Assembly (NCBI GenBank): GCA_964534315.1
Contig: CAZHOV010000055.1
Coordinates: forward strand, 1 to 31,514
Direction of reading: 5' to 3'
Length of the DNA stretch: 31,514 nucleotides
Source of the DNA: CAZHOV01 sp964534315
GTDB taxonomy: Bacteria; Bacteroidota; Bacteroidia; Chitinophagales; Saprospiraceae
Below are positions 22,980 through 31,514 of the stretch, piece by piece (position 1 is the stretch's first letter; every line of letters starts with the position of its first letter). Below the pieces are notes generated by a model, which was not told where the DNA came from, did no database searches, and was given only the letters and a program-made list of their open reading frames with translations. The position numbers and the translations under genes were made by a program.

Positions 22980-24923
22980 ATGATTCGCATGATGCCAAAT
23001 GTTACTTTTTTTTTCCTTTTTATACCATTACTAGCATGGAGCCAGGAGGAGTGCAAAGATATGGATGCTCTCGCTGCCCGGGAGCAAGCCCATGCTGAGG
23101 CCATTGCCTCCTTTCGTTCCTCTGTATTCACCGGAAATTACGAATTGGTTTACCACCGGTTAGCATGGGATATCGATCCCAATGAATTATACATCTCCGG
23201 TTTAGTGACTACCTATTTTGAGCCAAAAGTTGCTGATTTTCAAGAAATTTACTTCGATTTTGCCAGTAATTTGACCGTCAATGAAGTAACTTATAACGGC
23301 CAGCCTGTCAATTATGAGGTGCTGGGAAATAATTCTCTTCGCATTGATTTTCCGGTGCCGCTGCCTGCCAATACGTTAGATTCAGTTTCGATCGATTATG
23401 AAGGTCAACCCGATGCGACCGGATTTGGGTCTTTTGTAAAAAGTTCGCACAATGGTCAACCAATTATCTGGACGCTTTCAGAGCCCTATGGCTCCAAAGA
23501 CTGGTGGCCCTGCAAGCAAGACCTGATTGATAAAGCAGATTCCGTAGATATTATCGTTACCACCCCCTCGGCCTATCGGGCTGCCAGTAACGGGGTGCTG
23601 GTGAGTGAAACGGAAATGAACGGGTATACGTCCTATCACTGGAAACATCGTTATCCGATTCCGGCTTACCTGATTGCTGTAGCAGTAACCAATTATGCGC
23701 AGTACTCCGATTTTGTGACTGTTCCCAATGGTGATCCCATCGAAGTGCTCAATTATGTTTATCCTGAAAATCTGAATAATGCCCAATCGAAAACAGGGGC
23801 GACGGTAGAAATCATGGAGTTGTTCAACGATATCTATGAACTCTATCCTTTTGCCGATGAAAAATACGGACATGCACAATGCGGCTTTGGCGGGGGAATG
23901 GAGCACCAAACCATGAGTTTTATGGGCGGCTTTTCATTCGGATTGCAGGCTCATGAACTGGCGCATCAGTGGTTTGGTGATAAGATCACTTGCGGCTCGT
24001 GGGAAGATATCTGGCTCAATGAAGGGTTTGCCACCTATTCTGAAGGCCTGACCTACAATTTTGGCCTCGGACAACAAAGCTGGAAAGGCTGGCTGGAAGA
24101 TAGAGTAGAGAATATCACCTCTGCCCCCGGCGGCTCGGTAAAAGTAACGGATACAACTAGTCTCGGCAATATCTTTAGCGGCCGGTTGTCCTACTCTAAA
24201 GGGGCCATGCTCTTGCATATGTTGCGGTGGAAAATGGGCGATGCTGATTTTTTCCAGGCGATACAAAATTATCTCAATGACCCGGACTTGGCTTTTGGCT
24301 ATGCCAAAACACCGGATCTGGTGGCGTATCTGGAAGCGCAAAGCGGCATGGACCTCACCGAGTTTATGAGTGATTGGTACGAAGGTCAAGGCTATCCTTC
24401 CTACAAAGTGACCTGGTGGAAAGAAAATGATATGGTGAAATTGAATGTTGAGCAAACCACTTCTCACAGTTCGGTAGACTTTTTTGAAATGCCTATTCCC
24501 ATTCGTTTTAAAGGGCCGGATGTAGATACCGTCATCACGTTTGACCATCAATTTAGCGGCCAGGAGTTCGAGGTAGCGCTGGAGGGCAACGTTTACGACC
24601 TGGACTTTGATCCGGATATCTGGTTAATCTCTGCCGGTAATCAGATCGTTTTTAATCCGTCTACCGCCCTTACCGCACCCTGGGAAGAAACGGTCGTGAT
24701 TTGTCCGAATCCGGTCAAAAATAAGCTGGAGATCCATTGTCTAAGCAATATTTATACCCCTGAAATGGTTGAAATTATAGATGCCTCCGGGCGTAAAGTG
24801 TATGCCTACCCTCTCCTTAGCAATCGCGAAGCGTTGTTGGTCGATTTTCTACCTTCAGGGACCTACTTTTTAAGCATATTCACGACAAAAGGCGTAACTG
24901 GAAAAAAAATCATCAAACAATAA
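22980..24923 (+). CDS. M1 family aminopeptidase with T9SS sorting domain
   Basis: A 647-residue secreted metallopeptidase. It has a Sec signal peptide (ending AWSQE), an N-terminal beta domain, and the catalytic domain with GGGMEHQ (304-310, the exopeptidase motif), HELAH (325-329, zinc histidines) and NEGFA (E348, third zinc ligand 19 residues later). The final 75 residues form a type A sorting domain (VVICPNPVKNKLEI, VEIIDASGRKVY, SGTYFLSIFTTKG). It should remove N-terminal residues from peptides outside the cell. The usual C-terminal ARM-type domain of longer M1 enzymes is absent, as in other short bacterial forms. It lies 34 bases upstream of the first MbnP-like gene, so co-transcription is possible but no functional tie is obvious. 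Confidence 0.92.
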   Translation: MIRMMPNVTFFFLFIPLLAWSQEECKDMDALAAREQAHAEAIASFRSSVFTGNYELVYHRLAWDIDPNELYISGLVTTYFEPKVADFQEIYFDFASNLTVNEVTYNGQPVNYEVLGNNSLRIDFPVPLPANTLDSVSIDYEGQPDATGFGSFVKSSHNGQPIIWTLSEPYGSKDWWPCKQDLIDKADSVDIIVTTPSAYRAASNGVLVSETEMNGYTSYHWKHRYPIPAYLIAVAVTNYAQYSDFVTVPNGDPIEVLNYVYPENLNNAQSKTGATVEIMELFNDIYELYPFADEKYGHAQCGFGGGMEHQTMSFMGGFSFGLQAHELAHQWFGDKITCGSWEDIWLNEGFATYSEGLTYNFGLGQQSWKGWLEDRVENITSAPGGSVKVTDTTSLGNIFSGRLSYSKGAMLLHMLRWKMGDADFFQAIQNYLNDPDLAFGYAKTPDLVAYLEAQSGMDLTEFMSDWYEGQGYPSYKVTWWKENDMVKLNVEQTTSHSSVDFFEMPIPIRFKGPDVDTVITFDHQFSGQEFEVALEGNVYDLDFDPDIWLISAGNQIVFNPSTALTAPWEETVVICPNPVKNKLEIHCLSNIYTPEMVEIIDASGRKVYAYPLLSNREALLVDFLPSGTYFLSIFTTKGVTGKKIIKQ

Positions 24924-24957
24924 TTTACTTTTAGGTTTATTCTAATAAAACTTTTTT

Positions 24958-25731
24958 ATGAAACCATACCATTATTTTCTTTTACTACTACTTTTTCCGC
25001 TAATTCAGGCTTGCGAATTTGACGATACCCCACCTATACCGCCGAATACGGTCAATACTATGGATCTGGTATTCAAGATCCGTTACGGAAATGAACCTGT
25101 TGTTGCTTTTCAGGATAGCTACACCCACGATGAGGGATATGAAATGATCTTTACCCGGTTTAGTTTCTTTATGACTAATGTAACGCTTATCAATGGTGAC
25201 GGAGAGACAGAAGTGTTAGAGATCTTTCATGTCCGGTCCCTAAAAGATCAGAATGGACTGGAAGATGCTGAAAGAGGCTATGTCGTGACGGTCGATAGTA
25301 TCCCCGATGGTAGTTATGATGCGATCCGTTTTGGTATCGGCTTGCCTCCTGACTTAAATGGGCAAGAGCCAGCTGACTTTACTTCCGATCACCCGCTTGC
25401 TGCTACCGGTGAGTATTGGGTAGGATGGGAAAGTTATATTTTCCACAAAACAGAAGGAAATATAGACTTTGACGGCGATGGTACGTTCGATACGGGAATG
25501 GCGCTCCATGTTGGTGCTGATACCACCTACCGCCAAAAAGAAATGCCTATGCCGCTTGAATTTGGAAATGGAAATACCAACGAAGTTGATATCACAATTG
25601 ATCTGAAAGAATTCTTGATGCCAACGGGGAAGCCTGCTTATGATCTGCAAGGTACTCCGCAAATTCATAGCCTGAGCCAAATGGAAGAGGCTTTGGAGCT
25701 ATCGGATAATTTGGTGAATGCAATCAACTAA
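24958..25731 (+). CDS. MbnP-like lipoprotein, divergent paralog
   Basis: A 257-residue lipoprotein (lipobox LIQAC, C19) related to the next-but-one gene product. It has the MbnP-type order: FTRFSFFMTNVTLING early, DGSYDAIRFGIGLPPD in the middle, then DHPLAATGEYWVGWESYIF and MALHVGADTTY. In MbnP the first Trp of a WxW motif is oxidised to kynurenine and, with a His and a Met, binds copper(I). Here the motif reads WVGW (W154, W157): the first Trp aligns but the second is shifted by one, and the bases before it encode Glu-Tyr rather than Met-His. The later histidine (H184) is kept. It may bind copper differently or serve another role. It heads a run with a second MbnP and an MbnH-like gene. Confidence 0.75.
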   Translation: MKPYHYFLLLLLFPLIQACEFDDTPPIPPNTVNTMDLVFKIRYGNEPVVAFQDSYTHDEGYEMIFTRFSFFMTNVTLINGDGETEVLEIFHVRSLKDQNGLEDAERGYVVTVDSIPDGSYDAIRFGIGLPPDLNGQEPADFTSDHPLAATGEYWVGWESYIFHKTEGNIDFDGDGTFDTGMALHVGADTTYRQKEMPMPLEFGNGNTNEVDITIDLKEFLMPTGKPAYDLQGTPQIHSLSQMEEALELSDNLVNAIN

Positions 25732-25832
25732 TATGTGCTGCCTTTTCTAAAGGTGTTTTAAAAAAGGGGAGATACTTACAAATGCCCCATATTTCGAAAT
25801 CTATTTTATCACAACCTATAATCATTTATTTC

Positions 25833-26603
25833 ATGAAAAATGTAAAACTATTTGGACTCTTAATTCTTGGCTCTTTGATGTTTGCCATCGGATGTAACGA
25901 CGATGATGAAGATCCTGACCCACAACCGACTCCTGTTTCTGATGTAAACTTCGACTTTGAGTATCGGGTTGGCTCTGAAACATTTCAGGCAGGACAGACC
26001 TATACGCTTGACGGCGTAGATGTTAAATTTGATAGAGCTTACTTTTATATTGGCGGTATCAAAATGGAAAATGCTGCAGGTGATATGGTCGAACAGAAAG
26101 ATAAATACATTATCGTTACCGAACCGGGCTCTTACAGTATTGGTGAATTTACAGCTGGCGACTATACCGGAGGTGAATTTTTTGTGGGTGTAGCTCCCGA
26201 AGAGAACAGTCAGTCGGAAGATGATTTCACCAGCCGTCCGGATGATGATCCATTGGCAATGCAAGATCCGAGCATGCACTGGAACTGGAATGCTGGATAT
26301 CGCTTTTTGAGAGTCGATGGACAGATCGACACCGATGGAGATGGTACTTTTGAAACAGTTTTACAATATCATATTGGAAGAGATCAATACCTGGTCAATC
26401 TGAGCTACGATAAAGCTGTAACACTTGCTGAAGGTGCAAATTCAGTAGAGTTTGTATTCGACTTCGCCGGGCTATTTGATGGTATTGACCTATCTGTAGA
26501 ACACGAAACGCATACAATCATTTCTGACGATCCTGCCAAGGATGAAACGGAATTGGTCGAAGCGGTGATCGCCAACTATCCTAAAGCATTTTTGATCAAG
26601 TGA
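25833..26603 (+). CDS. MbnP-family copper-binding lipoprotein
   Basis: A 256-residue lipoprotein starting MKNVKLFGLLILG with lipobox FAIGC (C21). An upstream in-frame ATG at 25782 is less likely. After an acidic linker (NDDDEDPDPQ) the MbnP fold follows: VDVKFDRAYFYIGGIKME, YTGGEFFVGVAPEE, MHWNWNAGYRF (148-158) and LQYHIGRD (H180). The canonical WxW (W150, W152) is present. In characterised MbnP the first of these Trp residues becomes kynurenine through MbnH and joins a His and a Met in binding Cu(I). M148, H149 and H180 are candidate ligands. The stop overlaps the GTG start of the MbnH-like gene by four bases, strongly supporting the functional pair. Confidence 0.85.
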   Translation: MKNVKLFGLLILGSLMFAIGCNDDDEDPDPQPTPVSDVNFDFEYRVGSETFQAGQTYTLDGVDVKFDRAYFYIGGIKMENAAGDMVEQKDKYIIVTEPGSYSIGEFTAGDYTGGEFFVGVAPEENSQSEDDFTSRPDDDPLAMQDPSMHWNWNAGYRFLRVDGQIDTDGDGTFETVLQYHIGRDQYLVNLSYDKAVTLAEGANSVEFVFDFAGLFDGIDLSVEHETHTIISDDPAKDETELVEAVIANYPKAFLIK

Positions 26604-27634
26604 CGAAAAAACTGCTATTCATATTAATACTATTTTCGTTGCTGGCCGTTGGTTGTCAGCGTGAAACAGGTCATGGGGAACGAGTCTCTCCGATGGATTT
26701 GAAGCCCTATGACCTGTACCTCCCTAATGGCTTCCCTATGCCTGATTTTCCGGATGATAATGAATTGACAAAAGCCAGGGTGGCACTCGGGAAAAAGTTG
26801 TTTTACGACCCGATTCTTTCCAGAGATTCTTCTCTTTCCTGTGCCTCTTGCCACAAACCAGCGTTGGCCTTTGCCGATAATGTAGCTATTAGTCCCGGTG
26901 TAGAGGGCCGGCTAGGGCTAAGAAATTCTCCTACATTGGGAAATGTGGCTTATCTTACTCTGATTAATAAAGATGGAGGTGTACCTAAACTGGATTTTCA
27001 GCCATTGGTACCGATCGAAGACGAAAACGAAATGGATCTGCATCCATTAGTCGCAGCAGAGCGTCTAAATGCCCACCCCGATTATCCGGTCTTGTTCCTG
27101 AAAGCTTATGACCGGGATGCGCACCCGTTCACGATAACAAGGGCGTTAGGTGCCTTTATGCGTATTTTGATCAGCGGCAACTCGCCTTACGATCAATATA
27201 CTTACCAAGGAAATGAAAGTGCCCTGTCAGCGGCACAAGTGAGAGGGAAAGACTTGTTTTTTAGCGAACGGTTGTCCTGCGGAAACTGTCACACCGGTTT
27301 TAATTTTACCAACAACCAATTTGAAAATAATGGGTTGTATGAAGATTATGAGGATGATGGCCGCCAACGAGTGACCGGGCTACCTGAAGATGATGGTAAA
27401 TTCAGAATTCCGACACTCAGGAATATTGAAAAAACAGCACCTTATATGCATGATGGTAGTCTTTCCACACTGGAGGCCGTGGTCGACCATTACAACGCTG
27501 GTGGGTCGGGCCATCACAATAAAAGCCCCCTCATTAAGCCGTTAAATCTTTCCGCTCAGGAGCAATCCGATCTTATCGCCTTTTTAAAATCCCTTACCGA
27601 CGAATCTTTTTTAACGAATCCCGAATTTCAATAG
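26600..27634 (+). CDS. MbnH-like diheme peroxidase-family lipoprotein
   Basis: A 344-residue protein of the bacterial diheme cytochrome c peroxidase / MauG superfamily, started by GTG overlapping the MbnP stop. Lipobox LLAVGC (C19) anchors it. The hemes are at CASCH (81-85) and CGNCH (227-231), with the superfamily elements GLRNSPTLGNVAY and FRIPTLRNIEKTAPYMHDGSLSTLEAVVDHYN. MbnH members use high-valent diheme chemistry to oxidise the MbnP tryptophan to kynurenine. Residue M283 in PYMHDG occupies the place of the axial methionine of classical peroxidases, which is Tyr in MauG, so peroxidase function is not excluded. The tight coupling to MbnP favours the MbnH role. Confidence 0.85.
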   Translation: MTKKLLFILILFSLLAVGCQRETGHGERVSPMDLKPYDLYLPNGFPMPDFPDDNELTKARVALGKKLFYDPILSRDSSLSCASCHKPALAFADNVAISPGVEGRLGLRNSPTLGNVAYLTLINKDGGVPKLDFQPLVPIEDENEMDLHPLVAAERLNAHPDYPVLFLKAYDRDAHPFTITRALGAFMRILISGNSPYDQYTYQGNESALSAAQVRGKDLFFSERLSCGNCHTGFNFTNNQFENNGLYEDYEDDGRQRVTGLPEDDGKFRIPTLRNIEKTAPYMHDGSLSTLEAVVDHYNAGGSGHHNKSPLIKPLNLSAQEQSDLIAFLKSLTDESFLTNPEFQ

Positions 27635-27668
27635 AATTTACGCAGAGCTGCTACGGTACAGCGAGTAC

Positions 27669-28463
27669 CTAAAACGTAATATTTATCCCGTTGGAAAGCC
27701 GGTACATCAGGTTGGGAACTGTCTCCGGGGGGGCGTCATCGTAAACGAATTTAAACATGGTGGTGAGGTTGAGGTTTTTTGAGATTTGCACCATAAAATT
27801 CGTCTCTGAAGATATCCGGTAGTCGCCAAGGTCTTCTAATAGAGGTTGATAATACGTAATATGGCGCAAATTGAGCCAGGGCGTTATGCTAACAGCACCG
27901 GCCAGGTAAATAGAAGCCCGAAAGTCGCGGTGGAAGGCCAACGAATCCATCTCGGAAATATCTTGCTCGAACGATTCTTCATATTCATACATGCCGATCG
28001 CTCCCAGGTAAAGCCGGAAGGAATCCTGATCCAATAGTTGAAACCGGGGGCCGGTACCGGCCAATACCCGTATTTGTAGTTCCTGGATTTCGTCGTATTG
28101 GACCTGCGAAAAAGCTTCCCAGGTTATGATAGGGTTTACTTGGTAATTATACCGAAGGTGACCAAAACCATTGTTGGTAAAGTTCTTGGGAGCCGATCCA
28201 GGTTCGTCGATGTTATTAAACTGTGTAAGGTTGTAACCTCCAAACAAGTACCATTGGCTTTTGGGCTGTAGCCAGTCGAGCCGCAACTGACCGCCAAAAT
28301 TGAGGGTCTGCCCAGCTTTATTGCGAGTGAGGCCGAAAGTACCTGTTAGTTCAGCATCAAAGCCGCTCGCTTCCATGTCTTCTCGAAGTTTTTCGATGTT
28401 GACGACCTGGCTCCAGGCAATTAAAGGAAGTTGAAGAACAATCAGCAAAAGTAGATTTCTCAT
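27669..28463 (-). CDS. Outer-membrane beta-barrel protein, DUF481-like
   Basis: A 264-residue protein with a Sec signal (MRNLLLLIVLQLPLIAWSQ). The body is a run of amphipathic strands with aromatic belts, such as NFGGQLRLDWLQPKSQWYLFGGYNLTQF, QIRVLAGTGPRFQLL and RASIYLAGAVSITPWLNLRHITYY. It ends GININITF-like with a terminal Phe (SNGINITF). It resembles the DUF481 / YdiY outer-membrane family; no substrate is indicated. It converges on the MbnH-like gene with only 34 bp between stops and no strong hairpin there, so antisense read-through is possible. Confidence 0.7.
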   Translation of the reverse strand: MRNLLLLIVLQLPLIAWSQVVNIEKLREDMEASGFDAELTGTFGLTRNKAGQTLNFGGQLRLDWLQPKSQWYLFGGYNLTQFNNIDEPGSAPKNFTNNGFGHLRYNYQVNPIITWEAFSQVQYDEIQELQIRVLAGTGPRFQLLDQDSFRLYLGAIGMYEYEESFEQDISEMDSLAFHRDFRASIYLAGAVSITPWLNLRHITYYQPLLEDLGDYRISSETNFMVQISKNLNLTTMFKFVYDDAPPETVPNLMYRLSNGINITF

Positions 28464-28620
28464 AGATGTTTTGAATTGTTTATTTTTTTGGTTTAGGAGA
28501 TTGGCCTTGGGTAAGATATATTTCTTTTTTTAAACTCCAAAAAATCAAAATATGGCTTTATTGTTCTACTTTTCACGTGCGTTTATCCAAAAAACTAACT
28601 GGCTTTTCTTTTTCGATGTT

Positions 28621-28646
28621 AAATTAAGCGGTGAACTGCTTAATTT
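28621..28646 (+). promoter_or_regulatory. Inverted repeat before the S9 peptidase gene
   Basis: A 9-bp inverted repeat (AAATTAAGC, eight bases, GCTTAATTT) ends 30 bases before the S9 ATG in the 213-bp divergent intergenic region. It is a candidate operator or leader hairpin. No clear -7/-33 pair was found around it. Confidence 0.35.
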
Positions 28647-28676
28647 CACTTTCAACAATCACTAAAGCAAATACAT

Positions 28677-31388
28677 ATGTTTAAACTACTATTCTGCGTA
28701 TCTTTTTTATTAATTTTTATGATCACATACCCTTCTATGGCTCAATCCTCGCAAGAAAAAGGCTTGCCCCCATTATTAGACCGGCAACTCTTCTTTGGCG
28801 ATGCCGAAATTTCCGGAGGTCAATTATCTCCTGACGGAAAGTACCTGACTTTTATTAAACCTTACAAAGGCACAAAAAATATATGGTTGAAAAAAGTAGA
28901 TGCTCCTTTCGGGGAGGCCGTACCGATTACAGACGATACCAAGCGGCCCATCCTATCCTATTTTTGGAGCCACGATAGCCAGCATGTCTTATATGTACAG
29001 GATAAAGCGGGGGATGAGAATTTTCATGTTTACGCAGTCAGTCCTTTTGAACGACGAGAGCCGGGCCCTGACAATCTGATCCCCAAAGCTCGCGATATTA
29101 CGCCTATTGACGGGATCAGGGCCATGATCTACAATTTGCCGGAAAGCGATCCTGACCTGATCTATGTCGGATTAAATGACCGGGAGGCGGCCTGGCACGA
29201 CCTGTATCAAATCTCTATCTCCTCAGGGGAGCGCACCTTAATCCGAAAAAATGAGCAACAACTTTCTGGTTACATTTTTGATTGGAACGACCAGTTAAGG
29301 ATGGCTACCCGCACCAATGATCAAGGAGCTACGGAGTTGATCAATCTCGATAAAAAAAAGTCCGACATTTGCTATACCTGTTCTGTATTTGAAACCTGCT
29401 ATCCGATTGGATTTCATAAGGACGGTAAGCGAGTTTATATCGGGACCAATAAAGGGGACGATCTGGACCTGGTGCAATTGCAATTGCTGGAAGTGGCTAC
29501 GGGAAATACTACTTTTGTAGAAAAGGATCCCCGCAGCCGGGTAGATTTGGGAGGGGTGAAATTTTCTAAATTGAAAAAGGATATTATCTACACGTTTTAC
29601 AACGGAGATAAGCCAAGATATTATTTCAAAGACATTACCTTCAAAGAGGACATGGAGTTGATCAGCACGCAGTTGGAAGAAGTGATGGTCAACTTTGGTT
29701 CTTCGACCAGGGATGAGCAAACCTGGCTCCTTTCCGCTTCCAGCGATGTGGATCCGGGCACGGTTTATCTTTACGACCGCAAGACCAGGAAACTGGAAAA
29801 AGCTTACCGTCCGCGTCCGGATTTTCCAACGGAGCACATGTCGGAGATGAAGCCCGTGCGTTATCGATCATTGGATGGACTTGAAATTCCGGCTTATTTG
29901 ACCCTGCCGAAGGGCGTAGCGCCCAAGAATTTACCGGCTATTATTTTTGTTCATGGCGGTCCTTGGGCTCGATCGAGTTGGGGCTATAATAGTTTCGTTC
30001 AGTTTTTTGCTAATAGAGGCTATGCAGTGCTCGATCCCAACTTCAGAAGCTCTACAGGTTACGGAAAAGCTTTTTTGAATGCCGGAAATCAGGAATGGGG
30101 GAATGCGATGCAAGATGATTTGACTGCCGGGTATAATTATCTGGTTGAGGAAGGTATTGCTAATCCGGATAAAGTAGCCATTATGGGAGGTTCTTATGGC
30201 GGATATGCTACATTGGCCGGTCTGGCTTTTACTCCTGATATTTATGCGGCCGGGGTTTCCATTGTAGGACCTTCCAATTTGATCACGCTTTTGGAGTCCA
30301 TCCCGCCTTATTGGGAGTCTATCCGGACAGTTTTCAATGAACGCATGGGGGACCCAACCACTGAGGAAGGCATGGAGCAACTCAAGCGGCAGTCTCCTCT
30401 ATTCTCAGCTGACAAGATCAAAAAACCATTGCTGGTGGGGCAGGGAGCGAATGATCCAAGAGTGAAGCAGGCGGAGTCTGACCAGATCGTTTTTGCTATG
30501 CGCGAGTTGGGGTTACCGGTCGAGTATATTGTTGTACCTGATGAGGGACACGGATTTCGAAGGCCAATCAATAATTTTGCCTTTTTTGCTGCTACTGAAA
30601 AGTTTTTGGCTGAACATATCGGCGGGCGCTATCAAAAAGAAATGACTTCTGAGGTGGCCAAGCGGCTGGAAGAGATTACAGTTGATGTCGAAACAGTAGA
30701 AATGCCCCGGCTGGCAAGTGAAGAGGAGATCAAAGGCGAACTTCCCAAGCCGGTCTTACCCGTTGAGCCGGCAACTTACTTTTATCAAATCACGATAAAG
30801 ATGGGACCCAACGAGTTGGAGGCCACCAATGAACGAACGGTTTCAGAGCAAGCAGACAGATGGGTGATCGATGAGCAGATCAGTATGCCAATGGGGGACG
30901 CTCAGGATCACTATGAGCTGCAAAAAGGGTCCTTATTGCCTGTAAAACGGGAGTTAAAACAAGGGCCGGTGACCCTTGAAGTGGATTACATGCCGGAAAA
31001 AGTTTCCGGAGCGGCCATGGTTGGCGGGCAGGAACAGCCTATTGAGGTGGGTTTGGAAGCGCCGGTATATGGAGACGGCGGAGCTATTGATCTGGTTTTG
31101 ATGTCTCTGCCTTTGGAAGAAGGCTACACTGCCACTTACCGGACCTTTGATGTACAGGTTCAAAAGGTAAAGACATTTGAATTAGAAGTCGTGGGTATAG
31201 AAGAAGTAACGGTTGGTGCAGGTACATTCGAAGCCTTTAAAGTCGAGATTACTCCATTGGACGGAGATGCCAACGTTCAAACTAACTGGATCAGTACGGC
31301 AAAACCGAGAATGATCGTCAAGTCGGGGGGTATTTCAAAGCAGATGGGGGGAGCAAAGATCGAGATTGAGTTGGTAAGGAAGGAGTGA
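28677..31388 (+). CDS. S9 family serine peptidase with C-terminal beta-rich extension
   Basis: A 903-residue exported peptidase. After a signal peptide (cut near SMAQ), residues 40-390 form a beta-propeller (WSHDSQHVLYVQD, FDWNDQLRMATR). Residues 390-650 are the prolyl-oligopeptidase alpha/beta-hydrolase domain with GGSYGG (S506), D593 in GANDPRV and H625 in PDEGHGF; HGGPWARSSWGY is the usual oxyanion-side motif. Typical S9C-type enzymes end near residue 650. Here a linker and a domain of about 200 residues (697-903) follow, predicted all-beta and resembling DUF3108-like lipocalin-type domains (TYFYQITIKMG, VGAGTFEAFKVEI, NWISTAKPRMIVK). It should cleave peptides in the periplasm; the extra domain may bind lipid or sugar (inference). 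A strong hairpin follows. Confidence 0.88.
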   Translation: MFKLLFCVSFLLIFMITYPSMAQSSQEKGLPPLLDRQLFFGDAEISGGQLSPDGKYLTFIKPYKGTKNIWLKKVDAPFGEAVPITDDTKRPILSYFWSHDSQHVLYVQDKAGDENFHVYAVSPFERREPGPDNLIPKARDITPIDGIRAMIYNLPESDPDLIYVGLNDREAAWHDLYQISISSGERTLIRKNEQQLSGYIFDWNDQLRMATRTNDQGATELINLDKKKSDICYTCSVFETCYPIGFHKDGKRVYIGTNKGDDLDLVQLQLLEVATGNTTFVEKDPRSRVDLGGVKFSKLKKDIIYTFYNGDKPRYYFKDITFKEDMELISTQLEEVMVNFGSSTRDEQTWLLSASSDVDPGTVYLYDRKTRKLEKAYRPRPDFPTEHMSEMKPVRYRSLDGLEIPAYLTLPKGVAPKNLPAIIFVHGGPWARSSWGYNSFVQFFANRGYAVLDPNFRSSTGYGKAFLNAGNQEWGNAMQDDLTAGYNYLVEEGIANPDKVAIMGGSYGGYATLAGLAFTPDIYAAGVSIVGPSNLITLLESIPPYWESIRTVFNERMGDPTTEEGMEQLKRQSPLFSADKIKKPLLVGQGANDPRVKQAESDQIVFAMRELGLPVEYIVVPDEGHGFRRPINNFAFFAATEKFLAEHIGGRYQKEMTSEVAKRLEEITVDVETVEMPRLASEEEIKGELPKPVLPVEPATYFYQITIKMGPNELEATNERTVSEQADRWVIDEQISMPMGDAQDHYELQKGSLLPVKRELKQGPVTLEVDYMPEKVSGAAMVGGQEQPIEVGLEAPVYGDGGAIDLVLMSLPLEEGYTATYRTFDVQVQKVKTFELEVVGIEEVTVGAGTFEAFKVEITPLDGDANVQTNWISTAKPRMIVKSGGISKQMGGAKIEIELVRKE

Positions 31389-31408
31389 TAGAGCGTCAAT
31401 AACAAATA

Positions 31409-31458
31409 TGAGGTATCCCGATCCCGCATTATCTTTAATGCGGGATCGGGATACCTCA
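31409..31458. terminator. Perfect 23-bp hairpin after the S9 gene
   Basis: A 23-bp stem with no mismatch and a 4-nt loop, 20 bases after the S9 stop. Its core is ATCCCGATCCCGCATTA and its complement. It is flanked by AAAA and TATTTT stretches and could terminate transcription on both strands. The GC-rich stem in an AT-rich gap suggests a dispersed palindromic (REP-like) element. Confidence 0.75.
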
Positions 31459-31514
31459 AAAGGTCTATTTTACTAAATGTTAGCAGGTCTAACCTAAGTT
31501 TCAGGCAAAGAATT

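Noticed and set aside
23934..24551. 205-codon ORF antisense to the M1 gene
   Set aside because: It is a shadow of the M1 coding frame: no start signal, no known domain, and the sense strand has clear catalytic motifs.
27655..27669. Terminator between the MbnH-like and outer-membrane protein genes
   Set aside because: Only a 5-bp dyad (GGTAC / GTACC) overlapping a stop codon; too weak.

Overview
The window looks like a chromosomal segment from a member of the Bacteroidota, most likely the Saprospiria (Lewinella/Haliscomenobacter-like). The reasons are two secreted proteins with type IX secretion (T9SS) type A C-terminal sorting domains, many SPII lipoproteins, an S46 peptidase, MerC and MbnP-family proteins, and promoters of the Bacteroidota type (TTG, about 20 nt, TAnnTTTG). 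The species assignment is inference. I saw no tRNA, rRNA, CRISPR array, transposase or phage gene.

Layout. 1-1.2 kb: a short, possibly truncated lipoprotein and a small outer-membrane beta-barrel gene, convergent on a perfect hairpin. 1.2-10.5 kb: two divergent transcription units resembling parts of flexirubin/aryl-polyene pigment loci. The leftward unit encodes a three-domain protein (MMPL exporter + PlsC acyltransferase + SAM methyltransferase) and a CrtI/RetSat-like FAD oxidoreductase. The rightward unit encodes a phenylacetate-CoA-ligase-like enzyme, a flavin-dependent-halogenase-like protein, a membrane TPR protein and a DUF427 protein. The ketosynthase, carrier-protein and ammonia-lyase genes expected for pigment synthesis are not in the window. 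10.5-17.0 kb: a TPR protein whose C-terminus runs through a repeat, a lipoprotein-type methyltransferase, an APC permease, a T9SS-secreted protein, Dps and a ChaN-like protein. 17.0-17.7 kb: a 57-copy heptamer array, a 170-bp spacer and an inverted heptamer hairpin. 17.7-22.7 kb: an S46 dipeptidyl-peptidase, a MerC protein with a palindromic operator in its promoter, an LDH-family dehydrogenase, and a DtxR-family regulator followed by a His-rich lipoprotein. 23.0-28.5 kb: a T9SS M1 aminopeptidase, two MbnP-like lipoproteins, a diheme MbnH/CcP-like lipoprotein and a convergent outer-membrane protein. 28.7-31.4 kb: an S9 peptidase with an extra C-terminal domain, followed by a 23-bp perfect hairpin.

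Two themes stand out. First, metal handling: MbnP/MbnP/MbnH (copper by family knowledge), MerC with a Zur-like operator (inference), DtxR with a His-rich lipoprotein, Dps and ChaN. Second, short tandem repeats of exact 7-bp or 8-bp period, with unrelated unit sequences, lie directly at or overlapping stop codons in at least five places. One two-part module is shared by two such sites 20 kb apart.
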